Origin: Maricaulis sp963975345 | Lineage (GTDB): Bacteria > Pseudomonadota > Alphaproteobacteria > Caulobacterales > Maricaulaceae | Direction: 5' to 3' | DNA: 64,000 nucleotides | NCBI RefSeq assembly: GCF_963975345.1 | Contig: NZ_CAXBGE010000008.1 | Span: forward strand, 124,001 to 188,000 | In this document: one piece after another, positions 1 through 8,940 of the stretch | How positions within the stretch are numbered: position 1 is the stretch's first letter | How the letters are laid out: the number at the start of each line of letters is the position of its first letter | Notes under the pieces: model-generated | Told to the model about the DNA's origin: nothing | Seen by the model: the letters and a program-made list of their open reading frames with translations, nothing else | The model's database searches: none | Position numbers and translations under genes: made by a program

Positions 1-754
1 CCAGTCCGGTGCAGCAACAGCCGGCGGGTCCCGCTCGGCAGCCTGGACCTATCTGGCTGCAGCCTTTGCTGATGCCCGGGGCTATCCCGGCCGCTTCAGC
101 GGCGATCATGAGGGCGATGCCCTCAATCGCTATGACGCTGCGGCACTCGTGCCGGTGGTGCGCGGGCGTATCCCGCTGGTGATGGACCTCGATCGGGCGG
201 CTGATATCCGCCGGGCCTTGCGGTTCCAGCGCGAAAATGCGCCAATGCAGCTGATTATCCTCGGCGGTGCTGAAGCCTGGATGGTAGCCGACGAACTGGC
301 CACCGCCGGCGTGCCGGTGCTGATGGATCCACTTCGCAACCTGCCCAGCTCCTTCGATGCGATTGCATCGACGCTGGAGGCCGCCCAACGGCTCCAGCGC
401 GCTGGCGTCACCGTCGCTTACACCACCCAAACCGCCGATGGGTATTTCAACGCCCGCCTGTTGACCCAGCACGCCGGCAATGCCGTCGCCCATGGGGTGC
501 CGTGGGATGCAGCCTTCCGCTCGATCACGCTGACACCGGCTCAAATCTATGGCGTCGGGGACCGTTTCGGCGCCCTGGCTGCGGGCTATACCGGAGATGT
601 TGTGGTGTGGGACGGCGATCCGCTGGAAGTGATGAGCGCGCCGGTGGCGATGTTGATCAATGGTGAACCGACCGACATGACATCGCGCGAAACCCGGCTG
701 CGCGACCGTTACATGGATATCACGGACGAGAGGCCTTTCGCCTATCGTCGTTGA
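1..754 (+). CDS. Amidohydrolase, imidazolonepropionase-like (3' part only)
   Basis: The frame is open from base 2 to a TGA at 752-754, so the gene enters from the left and its N-terminus is missing. The visible 250 residues read as the C-terminal half of a metal-dependent amidohydrolase (COG1228-like). They show the late barrel region, the conserved helix GVPWDAAFRSITLTPAQIYG, and the closing composite-domain strands that end in VVVWDGDPLEV and an NG turn. The metal-binding HxH and most catalytic residues would lie upstream and cannot be checked. Such proteins are often secreted in this clade and occur in tandem pairs. The substrate cannot be told from this part. Confidence 0.8.
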   Translation, partial: QSGAATAGGSRSAAWTYLAAAFADARGYPGRFSGDHEGDALNRYDAAALVPVVRGRIPLVMDLDRAADIRRALRFQRENAPMQLIILGGAEAWMVADELATAGVPVLMDPLRNLPSSFDAIASTLEAAQRLQRAGVTVAYTTQTADGYFNARLLTQHAGNAVAHGVPWDAAFRSITLTPAQIYGVGDRFGALAAGYTGDVVVWDGDPLEVMSAPVAMLINGEPTDMTSRETRLRDRYMDITDERPFAYRR

Positions 755-772
755 CGAAAAGCCGCCTGTACG

Positions 773-800
773 TTGACAGAACGCGCAGGAGACGTATTTT
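773..800 (+). promoter_or_regulatory. Sigma70-like promoter for the DEAD-box helicase
   Basis: TTGACA (773-778), a 16-base spacer, and TATTTT (795-800). Transcription would begin near 806-808, immediately before the 13-bp hairpin, about 80 bases before the helicase start. The -35 box is a perfect consensus; the -10 matches four of six. Confidence 0.5.
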
Positions 801-810
801 GCACCTCATT

Positions 811-839
811 CGTGGCCGCGCCGTTTCGGCGCGGCCACG
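811..839 (+). other. Perfect 13-bp stem-loop in the helicase leader
   Basis: Arms 811-823 (CGTGGCCGCGCCG) and 827-839 are exact reverse complements around a TTT loop. Only a weak TCATTTT follows. It lies 57 bases after the amidohydrolase stop and would sit at the very 5' end of a transcript started at the 773-800 promoter. It may therefore be a terminator of the upstream gene, a leader structure of the helicase mRNA, or both. Confidence 0.6.
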
Positions 840-885
840 TCATTTTGCTCCCAGCCTATTGCTGCTTCAGATTTAAAAGGACGCC

Positions 886-2454
886 ATGACGTTCGAAGAC
901 CTCGGGTTAAGCCCGAAACTGCTCACTGCCATCACTGCAGCGGGCTATACAGAGCCCACACCGATCCAGGCCGGCGCCATCATGCCCGCATTGACCGGAC
1001 GCGACGTGCTGGGCATTGCCCAGACCGGCACCGGCAAGACAGCGGCCTTTGTGCTGCCCCTGATCGAACTGCTCTCGCGCGGCCGGGCCAAGGCCCGCAT
1101 GCCACGCTCGCTGATCATTGCACCGACCCGTGAACTCGCCGCCCAGTGCGCTGAAAATTTCGAATCCTATGCCAAGGGGCAAAGGCTCTCCATGGCCCTG
1201 CTGATCGGCGGCGTCGCGTTTGGACCCCAACAGGCCATTCTTGATCGCGGAGCCGATGTGCTGATCGCGACCCCGGGCCGGCTGCTCGATCATTTCGGCC
1301 GCGGCAAACTCCTGCTCAATGGCGTCCAGATCCTGGTCGTCGATGAAGCCGACCGCATGCTCGACATGGGCTTCATTCCCGATCTGGAAAAGATTTTCTC
1401 GCTGACGCCGCCGCGCCGGCAGACCCTGTTCTTCTCGGCCACCATGCCGAACGAAATCAAAAGCCTGATCGACCGCTTCCTCAACGACCCCGTCCGGGTC
1501 GAGGTCGGACGCCCAGCCACAGCGGGCGCCAATATCGAACAATATCTCGTCCGCGTCCGCGACGCCCAGCCCAAGACCAAGCGGACCGCCCTGCGCGAAG
1601 CGATGTCACGCGACGGCGTCAAGAACGGCATCATCTTCTGCAATCGCAAACGCGATGTGGACATGGTGGCGCGCGAGCTGACGAAATTCGGTATCCCCGC
1701 CTCGCCGATCCATGGTGATCTCGATCAATCCGTGCGCACCGCAACCCTGGCCGGGTTCAAGGATGACAGCATCCGCTTCCTGGTCGCCAGCGACGTCGCG
1801 GCACGCGGTCTCGACATCCCTGATGTGAGCCATGTGTTCAATTACGACATGCCGCACCATGCCGATGATTATGTCCACCGCATCGGTCGGACCGGGCGCG
1901 CCGGCAAGACCGGCACTTCGATCACCATCATGGCGCCGGGCGACGAAAAGAATCTCGCCGCCATCCTCAAACTGACGCGGCAGGACATTCCTGACATGCC
2001 CGCCGCTGGCGCGCCGCCATCTGTGGCCGCATCGCCTGCACCAACGCCATCTGCTGTGACGGCCGCAGAGCCCGAACCCGCCGCTCCAGAGGCCGAGGCC
2101 AACGCACCGCGCACGCCGCGCGGACGCCGTTCCAGCCGCAAGCCGCGCGAATCGAAAACGGAATCTGTCGCCGAAACCGCCGCCGAACCGGTCACCGCAG
2201 CTATTCAGCCGGCCAAGGTCGAAAAGGCGCCCGAGCCTGCAGCCGCCAAGCCGGCTGCCAAGCCCATGCCCGTCACGCCAGAAACCCGCGAACCCGCTCA
2301 GGCTCCGCAGCCGAAGCCGGCGCGCAATGCACGATCGAATGAGCGTTCGAATGAACGCAAATCCGGGTCGCGCCGCAATCATGACGAAGGCCATGATCGC
2401 GATGTCGTTGGCTTTGGCGAACACGTCCCCGGATTCATGCTGACCGGAGCCTGA
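886..2454 (+). CDS. DEAD-box ATP-dependent RNA helicase (RhlE-like)
   Basis: This is a complete SF2 RNA helicase core. It carries a Q motif (TPIQ, about residue 25), motif I AQTGTGKT (45-52), PTRELA (80-85), TPGR (129-132), motif II DEAD (153-156), SAT (184-186), ARGLDIP and HRIGRTGRAG. RhlE/CsdA-type proteins unwind RNA duplexes in ribosome assembly and mRNA decay. The last 150 residues are a low-complexity Ala/Pro/Lys/Arg tail, with SNERSNERK near the end, likely a disordered RNA- or RNase E-contacting region. The ATG follows AAAAGGA by a few bases. The gene stands alone behind its own promoter with a structured leader, which would suit cold or structure-dependent control (inference). Confidence 0.93.
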   Translation: MTFEDLGLSPKLLTAITAAGYTEPTPIQAGAIMPALTGRDVLGIAQTGTGKTAAFVLPLIELLSRGRAKARMPRSLIIAPTRELAAQCAENFESYAKGQRLSMALLIGGVAFGPQQAILDRGADVLIATPGRLLDHFGRGKLLLNGVQILVVDEADRMLDMGFIPDLEKIFSLTPPRRQTLFFSATMPNEIKSLIDRFLNDPVRVEVGRPATAGANIEQYLVRVRDAQPKTKRTALREAMSRDGVKNGIIFCNRKRDVDMVARELTKFGIPASPIHGDLDQSVRTATLAGFKDDSIRFLVASDVAARGLDIPDVSHVFNYDMPHHADDYVHRIGRTGRAGKTGTSITIMAPGDEKNLAAILKLTRQDIPDMPAAGAPPSVAASPAPTPSAVTAAEPEPAAPEAEANAPRTPRGRRSSRKPRESKTESVAETAAEPVTAAIQPAKVEKAPEPAAAKPAAKPMPVTPETREPAQAPQPKPARNARSNERSNERKSGSRRNHDEGHDRDVVGFGEHVPGFMLTGA

Positions 2455-2480
2455 TCACTCCGCCCGGCCAAACTGCGGCT

Positions 2481-2512
2481 GATTGAGGGGGCTATTTCCT
2501 GCCCCCTCAATC
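2481..2512. other. 12-bp stem-loop after the helicase gene, atypical terminator
   Basis: Arms 2481-2492 (GATTGAGGGGGC) and 2501-2512 are exact complements with an 8-base loop. On the plus strand the stem is followed by an A-run (CAAAAAAAC), not a T-run, so it does not look like a normal intrinsic terminator on either strand. It may protect the mRNA 3' end or act with Rho. Confidence 0.5.
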
Positions 2513-2622
2513 AAAAAAACTCATACGTTATGAGCAATTTTTACCTCTTCTTTCCGTTTCCCGGATAGCTTGCTTGAAAGGCCACCGACCCGTTCGTTGG
2601 CTTCGATAAGGAAGGGTTTCTC

Positions 2623-3678
2623 GTGAACGGACGGTTGCTGGGACAAGAAGGGCAGGAGTTCGCGCGAAAAGCGCTTGAGCTCATGGAACAATTCAATGTT
2701 CCGCCGACGCCGGAAAACTACGCCGTCTGGGTCTGCTTCGCCAGCGATACCAATCCGGAATTGTGCGAGTCGGTCCGTCACCACATCCAGTCCGAAACCA
2801 CATTCACACCCGAAATCAGCTCCGAACTGTTCGAGCAGTATTTCCAGTGGAGCGCCATTCAGGACGCCATTCTGGAAAGTGGCGGCATGATGAGCCGTGA
2901 ACTCGGCACGGTCCGTGACACTCTGATAGCGGCTGAAGCCGACACCGCTGCCTATGGCGAAACCCTGGCTGGTGCGACCTCGCAGCTCGGCGAAGCTGCC
3001 ACGGACCCGGGCATCAAGAAACTCGTTGAATCTCTGGTATCGGCGACGGCGAAAATGCAGCGCCGCAGCCATGATCTCGAAAACAAATTGCAGGCGACGT
3101 CGAAAGAAGTCACCAAGTTGCGCGACAATCTCGAACGCGTCCGTGAAGAAGCGATGACCGACGCCCTCACCGGAATCGCCAACCGCAAACGCTTCGACGA
3201 GAGCCTGCGCAAGGCGCGCCGCGAGTCCGAAACCAAGGGCACGCCGATGAGCCTGGTCTTGTGCGATATCGATTTCTTCAAACGCTTCAATGACACTTGG
3301 GGCCATCAGACCGGTGACCAGATCATCCGCTTCGTCGCGGGATGCCTGACACGCCATGCTCCAGAAACCCATGTTGTGGCGCGCTATGGCGGCGAGGAGT
3401 TCGGCATTGTCATGCCCGGCACGAGCCCCGAAGAGGCGATGCAGATCGCTGAGAAAATCCGCCGCACTGTTGAATCAAAGAAATTATTGCGCAAATCCAC
3501 CAATGAGGATTTGGGAAACATCACGATCTCACTTGGCGTCGCGACCTTCCAGGACAATGAGTCCATCGAATCCCTGATCGAACGCGCCGATACCCATCTC
3601 TACCGCTCGAAGACAGAGGGCCGTAATCGCACCACGACCGATGGTGCCGTCAGCGAGCGCGGTCGCTCAGCCGCCTGA
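2623..3678 (+). CDS. Diguanylate cyclase (GGDEF), soluble
   Basis: The 351-residue protein makes cyclic-di-GMP from two GTP. The GGDEF domain fills about residues 180-340, with DALTGIANRK at its start, the metal-binding CDIDFFKRFND segment, and an active-site GGEEF at 256-260. The residues five before GGEEF do not form RxxD, so the usual allosteric I-site appears absent. The first 150 residues have no membrane segment and carry the NY-AVW helical module common in alphaproteobacterial cyclases. A predicted coiled coil (about 145-175) leads into the catalytic domain and probably drives dimerisation. The start is GTG, after AAGGAAGGG. It is monocistronic and closed by a strong terminator. Confidence 0.92.
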   Translation: MNGRLLGQEGQEFARKALELMEQFNVPPTPENYAVWVCFASDTNPELCESVRHHIQSETTFTPEISSELFEQYFQWSAIQDAILESGGMMSRELGTVRDTLIAAEADTAAYGETLAGATSQLGEAATDPGIKKLVESLVSATAKMQRRSHDLENKLQATSKEVTKLRDNLERVREEAMTDALTGIANRKRFDESLRKARRESETKGTPMSLVLCDIDFFKRFNDTWGHQTGDQIIRFVAGCLTRHAPETHVVARYGGEEFGIVMPGTSPEEAMQIAEKIRRTVESKKLLRKSTNEDLGNITISLGVATFQDNESIESLIERADTHLYRSKTEGRNRTTTDGAVSERGRSAA

Positions 3679-3702
3679 ATTTGGCGCTGACAAGCTGAAA
3701 TG

Positions 3703-3733
3703 AAAACGCCGCCTCAACCGGGCGGCGTTTTTT
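3703..3733. terminator. Bidirectional intrinsic terminator
   Basis: AAAACGCCGCC (3703-3713) pairs with GGCGGCGTTTTTT (3721-3733) around a 7-base loop. A T-run follows on the plus strand and, as complement of the A-run, on the minus strand. It separates the convergent GGDEF gene and the suf-operon GST gene. Confidence 0.85.
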
Positions 3734-3736
3734 GTG

Positions 3737-4324
3737 TCAGCCGGCAGGCGGAGCCGTGAGGGAGAAGCTCTCCCGTTGGGCCCAGACCCGGTGCAGCCCC
3801 TCCAGACCGGGCCGACCCTGGCGCCACAGACTCTCCGGGAAACGAAAATCAAGATAATCCACCGCGATGGCGACCGTCAGCGCGCCAAGGCTTTGCGGCG
3901 AGGTCAGCGCCGGGGCTTCCGCTTCCAGCTCATCGAGCGCGCGCAGGATTCCGCGTTCACGGCGGCCAATCCAGAAATCACTGAACAGCGCAGCCTCGCG
4001 CACCATCTCGACCCGGCGGGCCACTGCGAGATCAAGCAAGCCTGAACCCAAGGCCTCGATGCGGCGATCATCCCAGCTGGAGGCCCAAGGCGTTTTGGCC
4101 TGGTCATTGAGCCAGGCCGCAATCAGACTGCTCTCGGTCAGCGCGCGGCCATCCTCCAGCGCCAGGCAAGGCACACGGCCGAGCGGATTGGCCTGCAGCA
4201 GCCCTGCCCCGTCTTCGAAGGGGTTGGCATCAATTTCCGAAACCAGCTCAAGCAGGCCGAGCTCGCGCACCAGAACGCGACATTTGCGGGCATAGGGCGA
4301 GGTCGGCGAATAGAAGAGCTGCAT
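3737..4324 (-). CDS. Glutathione S-transferase family protein
   Basis: The thioredoxin-like GST N-terminal fold is visible: MQLFYSPTSPYARKCRV at the start, then the cis-Pro turn LGRVPCL and the glutathione-contacting ALTESSLIAAWL segment. A short all-helical C-terminal domain follows. At 195 residues it is slightly short for the family. It starts 5 bases after the sufA stop, so it is the last gene of the suf operon. Glutathione conjugation or glutaredoxin-like redox roles near Fe-S assembly are possible, but the sequence does not define a substrate. Confidence 0.85.
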   Translation of the reverse strand: MQLFYSPTSPYARKCRVLVRELGLLELVSEIDANPFEDGAGLLQANPLGRVPCLALEDGRALTESSLIAAWLNDQAKTPWASSWDDRRIEALGSGLLDLAVARRVEMVREAALFSDFWIGRRERGILRALDELEAEAPALTSPQSLGALTVAIAVDYLDFRFPESLWRQGRPGLEGLHRVWAQRESFSLTAPPAG

Positions 4325-4329
4325 CAGGC

Positions 4330-4689
4330 TTACATCTCGCGGACCGGCACGATGGTGACGCTCTCGCCACAGCCGCAGGCATCGGTCTGGTTGGGGTTGC
4401 GGAAGACGAATTTGGAGTGCAGCGTCGTCGTTTCATAGTCCAACTCGGTGCCGAGCAGGAAGAGCAAGGCCTTGGATTCAAGTACGATCTCAACGCCCTT
4501 GTCCTCGACGCGCTCGTCGAGCATTTCCGGCGCTTCGACATAATCCATCACATATTCCATGCCGGCGCAGCCGCCATTCTTGACGCCAACGCGCAAGAAT
4601 CCGGCACCGCGCCGGGCCATGATGGATTTGACCCGTGTCGCAGCAGCCTCGGACAGGGTGACGGCCTTGGGTCTTTCGCGTCGTGCCAT
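4330..4689 (-). CDS. sufA: Fe-S cluster A-type carrier SufA/IscA-like
   Basis: HesB/IscA fold protein that accepts clusters from SufBCD and passes them to apo-proteins. The three cluster-ligating cysteines are present: one in GVKNGGCAGMEY and two in the C-terminal CGCGES motif. The ATG at 4689 (MARRERPK) is preferred over the in-frame TTG at 4710 that overlaps the sufT stop, because a GGA-containing site lies about 9 bases upstream and the shorter form (119 residues) fits the family better. It is the penultimate gene of the operon. Confidence 0.9.
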   Translation of the reverse strand: MARRERPKAVTLSEAAATRVKSIMARRGAGFLRVGVKNGGCAGMEYVMDYVEAPEMLDERVEDKGVEIVLESKALLFLLGTELDYETTTLHSKFVFRNPNQTDACGCGESVTIVPVREM

Positions 4690-4706
4690 GATAGGTTTTC
4701 CGTTGG

Positions 4707-5138
4707 TCAAAACATGTTCAGGGAAAGCCGGGCCTCGTCGGACATGCGGTCCGGAGTCCAGGGTGGATCGAAGGTCAGCTCAACCGTCGCCTTGTTGACG
4801 CCCTCGACGCGCTCTACCGCGTCCTGGACCCAGCCGGGCATTTCGCCCGCCACCGGGCAGCCTGGCGCTGTCAGCGACATCACGACTTTCAGCGTCCGGT
4901 CGTCTTCGAGATCGACCTTGTAGATCAGGCCAAGCTCGTAGATGTCGACCGGAATTTCCGGATCATACACGGTTTTGAGCTGGACGATGACCTCATCGGT
5001 GATCTGGGCCAATTCCTCAACCGGAATCGGCTCCGGTTTCGGTGCGTCGGCAACCGGAACCGCTGATAACTCTGCGTCCGGCGTCCGCGTGGACGGTCCG
5101 GACAGGTCGATGACGTCTCGGGTTGTGCTATCGGTCAT
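4707..5138 (-). CDS. sufT: SufT, MIP18/DUF59-type Fe-S maturation factor
   Basis: The DUF59/MIP18 domain occupies the last 100 residues, with the signature VYDPEIPVDIYELGLIY and the reactive TAPGCPVAGEMP cysteine loop, then VELTFDPPWTPDRMS. SufT proteins assist cluster delivery under high Fe-S demand. A 35-40 residue low-complexity stretch precedes the domain. I chose ATG 5138 (MTDSTTRD), which has a GGTAGG site just upstream; the open frame runs further up but would overlap sufS. The gene starts 8 bases after the sufS stop. Confidence 0.92.
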   Translation of the reverse strand: MTDSTTRDVIDLSGPSTRTPDAELSAVPVADAPKPEPIPVEELAQITDEVIVQLKTVYDPEIPVDIYELGLIYKVDLEDDRTLKVVMSLTAPGCPVAGEMPGWVQDAVERVEGVNKATVELTFDPPWTPDRMSDEARLSLNMF

Positions 5139-5146
5139 GATCCTAC

Positions 5147-6406
5147 CTAGATGAGAAACTCGCGGGCCTTTTTCAATGCGTCGACAAACGCATCGGCCTC
5201 GTCGGTGGTGTTGTAGATGGCAAAACTGGCACGCGCCGTCGCATTGACGCCCATATGACGCATCAAAGGCTGGGCACAATGATGCCCCGCACGGATAGCC
5301 ACGCCATATTTGTCGAGGATTTGCGCGAGATCGTGTGGGTGTGCACCATCCATGGCAAAACTGATAATCGCGCCCTTGTCCTGGGCGGTGCCGATAATGC
5401 GCACACCCTCGATTTGCGCCATGCCGGCGACAGCCCGGTCCATCAGGGCGCGTTCATGCTCCATAATGGCTGCGCGGTCATGGCGTTCCAGCCAGCGGAT
5501 CGCAGCGCCCAGCCCGATTGCATCGGCGATTGGTGGCGTGCCGGCTTCAAATTTGTGTGGCGGATCGGCGAAGGTCAGCCGGTCCTCATAGACATCGGCG
5601 ATCATCTCGCCGCCGCCCATGAAAGGCGGCAGACGATCAAGCCAGTCGCCCTTGGCGTAGAGCACGCCAATGCCGGATGGGCCGTACAGCTTGTGACCGG
5701 TGAAGACGAAGAAATCACAGCCCAGCGCCTGCATGTCGACGGGGATGTGTACCGCCGATTGTGACCCATCGAACAGCACCGGCACACCGGCGGCCCGAGC
5801 GATTTCCATGATGCGCTGTGCATTATTGATGGTGCCGAGCACGTTGGACATATGACTGATCGCGATCAGCTTCGTCCTTGGATTAACCAAGTCTGCCAGC
5901 TGTGGATAATCCAGTTCGCCGGCAGGGGTTACATCGGCCCATTTCAGGGTCAAACCCTTGGCATCTGCCAGCATTCTCCACGGCACGATATTGGAGTGAT
6001 GCTCCATCCGGCTGACGATGATCTCGTCATCGGCCTTGAGGCTTTGGCCGAAAGAGTGGGCGAGCAGGTTGATCGCCTCGGTCGATCCGCGCGTGAAAAC
6101 GATCTCTTCGGCGCGTGTCGCATTGATAAAACGGCGCACATCATCGCGCGCCAGTTCAAACGCCTCGGTCGATTCATTGGCCAGGGTGTGGAGGCCGCGA
6201 TGCACATTGGCATAGTAGGCCCGATAGACCCCGGCGACGCTTTCGATCACGAATTCCGGCTTTTGCGCCGAGGCGGCATTGTCGAGATAGACCAGAGGCT
6301 GGCCATTGATCTCGCGCTGCAGGATCGGGAATTCATGGCGGATCGCCGGAATGTTGAGCGGCGCCGTGACGGATTTGGCCAAATTGACCCTGGATTGAGC
6401 GGTCAT
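5147..6406 (-). CDS. sufS: Cysteine desulfurase SufS (class II)
   Basis: PLP enzyme that takes sulfur from cysteine and loads it on a catalytic cysteine for cluster assembly. Visible are the N-terminal VYLDNAASAQKP, the cofactor region HHSNIVPW, the Schiff-base lysine in TGHKLYGP (K239), and the catalytic cysteine in AGHHCAQPLM (C377). The length of 419 residues is normal. Its start overlaps the sufD stop by ATGA, indicating translational coupling. No SufE gene is in the window, so its usual sulfur acceptor must be elsewhere or replaced. Confidence 0.96.
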   Translation of the reverse strand: MTAQSRVNLAKSVTAPLNIPAIRHEFPILQREINGQPLVYLDNAASAQKPEFVIESVAGVYRAYYANVHRGLHTLANESTEAFELARDDVRRFINATRAEEIVFTRGSTEAINLLAHSFGQSLKADDEIIVSRMEHHSNIVPWRMLADAKGLTLKWADVTPAGELDYPQLADLVNPRTKLIAISHMSNVLGTINNAQRIMEIARAAGVPVLFDGSQSAVHIPVDMQALGCDFFVFTGHKLYGPSGIGVLYAKGDWLDRLPPFMGGGEMIADVYEDRLTFADPPHKFEAGTPPIADAIGLGAAIRWLERHDRAAIMEHERALMDRAVAGMAQIEGVRIIGTAQDKGAIISFAMDGAHPHDLAQILDKYGVAIRAGHHCAQPLMRHMGVNATARASFAIYNTTDEADAFVDALKKAREFLI

Positions 6407-7431
6407 GAGATCGCTCTCAATCGCTGTTGCAGCCGCGCCCGCAACTCGTCGCGCAAAGCCTCACCCGAGACGAAATCCAGCGGTTCGGCCAAATAGCTCT
6501 CGATCAGCAATGCCCGCGCCTGGACCAATGGAATGCCGCGTTGGCGCATGTAGAACAGCGCCGTCTCGTCGAGCGCACCGATCGCATTGCCGTGGGCGCA
6601 CTGGACATCATCGGCATAGATTTCAAGTTCCGGCTTGGCGTCAATTTCGGCGCGGTCATCGAGCATAAGGGCGCGATGGGTCATCTTTGCGTCGGTGTGC
6701 TGGGCCAAACGGTCAACCTTGAACTTGCCCTGGAAAACCCCGCGGGCATGGGCCGCGACGGCGCCCTTCACCAGCTGGCGCGTCGTGCCGCCGGGGCCGG
6801 TATGATGGACCGAGGTCGTGTAATCGAAATGACGGCCCTCATCGAGCAGATAGACGCCGTGCAGGCTCGCTTCGCTGTGTTCGCCGGCATGCATCACATG
6901 TGTCTCATTGCGCATCAGCTTGCCGCCGAATGCGAGCGCGATCTGGGTCAGTTTGGCATCTGTCGCCAGATCGATGCTCGAGGAGGCGATCAACACGCCC
7001 TCCTCCGCCTCGTCATGGACGCAGATCCGCTCAAGCCGCCCACCGCTCTCGATGGCGATATCGAGATGGAAATTGCCCAGCGAACCGGCAGCGCTGCTAT
7101 AGCGCTCGACCAGGGTTACGGAACGTCCGGATTTCACGGTCAGGCCCAGGACTGCGGCGCTGGCGCCGGCGCTGGCATGTATGCCCAGCTCGACAGTTTC
7201 GCCGTCAGCGGGCTCCAACGCGCCGCTGGCGGCACCTGTGAGGGTGATCGAGCCAGCCGTGGTGATCTCACCGGCGGCGCGGCGCAGATCTGACCATTTC
7301 CACATTTCATGGCGCCGCGTCGGCAGGCCCTGAATGCGGGTTGCCTCACGCAATTGGCCCAGCCAACCGGTCGCGCCCTCGAGCGTATCGATCAGGGCGG
7401 TTTCAGCCGCGATAGGTTTGATCACTCCCAT
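6403..7431 (-). CDS. sufD: Fe-S scaffold subunit SufD
   Basis: SufD partners with SufB and SufC in the scaffold complex. The beta-helix core and the C-terminal SufBD signature are present: CAHGNAIGALDETALFYMRQRG, shown here in two pieces (CAHGNAIGALDE and TALFYMRQRGI), and a following helix ending in FVSGEAL. At 342 residues it is shorter than the E. coli protein but usual for alphaproteobacteria. The ATG lies 2 bases after the sufC stop, and its own stop overlaps the sufS start. Confidence 0.93.
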   Translation of the reverse strand: MGVIKPIAAETALIDTLEGATGWLGQLREATRIQGLPTRRHEMWKWSDLRRAAGEITTAGSITLTGAASGALEPADGETVELGIHASAGASAAVLGLTVKSGRSVTLVERYSSAAGSLGNFHLDIAIESGGRLERICVHDEAEEGVLIASSSIDLATDAKLTQIALAFGGKLMRNETHVMHAGEHSEASLHGVYLLDEGRHFDYTTSVHHTGPGGTTRQLVKGAVAAHARGVFQGKFKVDRLAQHTDAKMTHRALMLDDRAEIDAKPELEIYADDVQCAHGNAIGALDETALFYMRQRGIPLVQARALLIESYLAEPLDFVSGEALRDELRARLQQRLRAIS

Positions 7432-7433
7432 GC

Positions 7434-8198
<765 letters not shown>

Positions 8199-8262
8199 TT
8201 CACTCTCTTACGGTCATCAGATTTGTCGGCGCAACTCGCCGAGGTTCAAATAGAATTCGAGG

Positions 8263-8940
8263 CTACCAATCCTGCGCCTTGCAGGCCGCGACTACGGCGG
8301 TCGCCGACAGCCGCATCGCCGCCATCCCGCTTTGGTCCAGCAGGCGGCAGTCATGGGCGGCATGATCGATCAGCAACTCATAGACCGTCCCGAGCCCGTC
8401 GACGGTTAGCCGGCTGGCCGTTTCATAAGAGGTCGCCGCGTCGCCGCGCGATCGGGTGATCACCAGCCCGTCGCGGACGTCAAACGCATCAACGCCAAAG
8501 CCTGACAGTTCGCCAACCCGCTGGAACAGGCCTTCATCGTCCTGCTGCCAGACCGACCAGAGCGTATTCACATTGCCGGTCAGCAGCGGAATGAAGAGCT
8601 CTTCACGGTCATCGCCATTGATGTCGCGCAGGGCCGGACTGGCCATGGCGTCCTCGATGGTGATCGGGCCAAAGCTTTGAACTTCCTGGCCTTCGAGGGT
8701 GTTGAGATTGACGGTCAGGCGCGTGCCGCGCGATGTCGAGGCATAGTCGAAGAACAATAGGTGATCCTCGTCGAACAGCAGGGCGCAGTCGGTGGCACCA
8801 TTGCCGGCCGCCAACTCATCACACCAGGGCTGACCCTCATCATGGGCAAAGTCCGGCTGTTCAAAATCCTGCGCACAGCCCGCGCCGCCAATCAGGGCAC
8901 AGCAACCAAGCGCCAGCAAAATGCGGTTTTTCAAGCTCAT
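8263..8940 (-). CDS. Unknown protein, putative lipoprotein, inside the suf operon
   Basis: I do not recognise a named family. The 225-residue product starts with a charged, hydrophobic leader (MSLKNRILLALGCCALIGG) ending in AGC. That suggests lipidation at C22, although glycine at -3 is not a classical lipobox; simple signal-peptide cleavage is the alternative. The mature part is acidic, with a repeat-like segment DINGDDREELFI resembling the FG-GAP/VCBS beta-propeller calcium loop. The ATG overlaps the sufB stop (ATGA), so translation is coupled to sufB. Codon use looks like its neighbours. A periplasmic or outer-membrane role inside a cytosolic Fe-S operon is unexpected. Confidence 0.75.
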   Translation of the reverse strand: MSLKNRILLALGCCALIGGAGCAQDFEQPDFAHDEGQPWCDELAAGNGATDCALLFDEDHLLFFDYASTSRGTRLTVNLNTLEGQEVQSFGPITIEDAMASPALRDINGDDREELFIPLLTGNVNTLWSVWQQDDEGLFQRVGELSGFGVDAFDVRDGLVITRSRGDAATSYETASRLTVDGLGTVYELLIDHAAHDCRLLDQSGMAAMRLSATAVVAACKAQDW

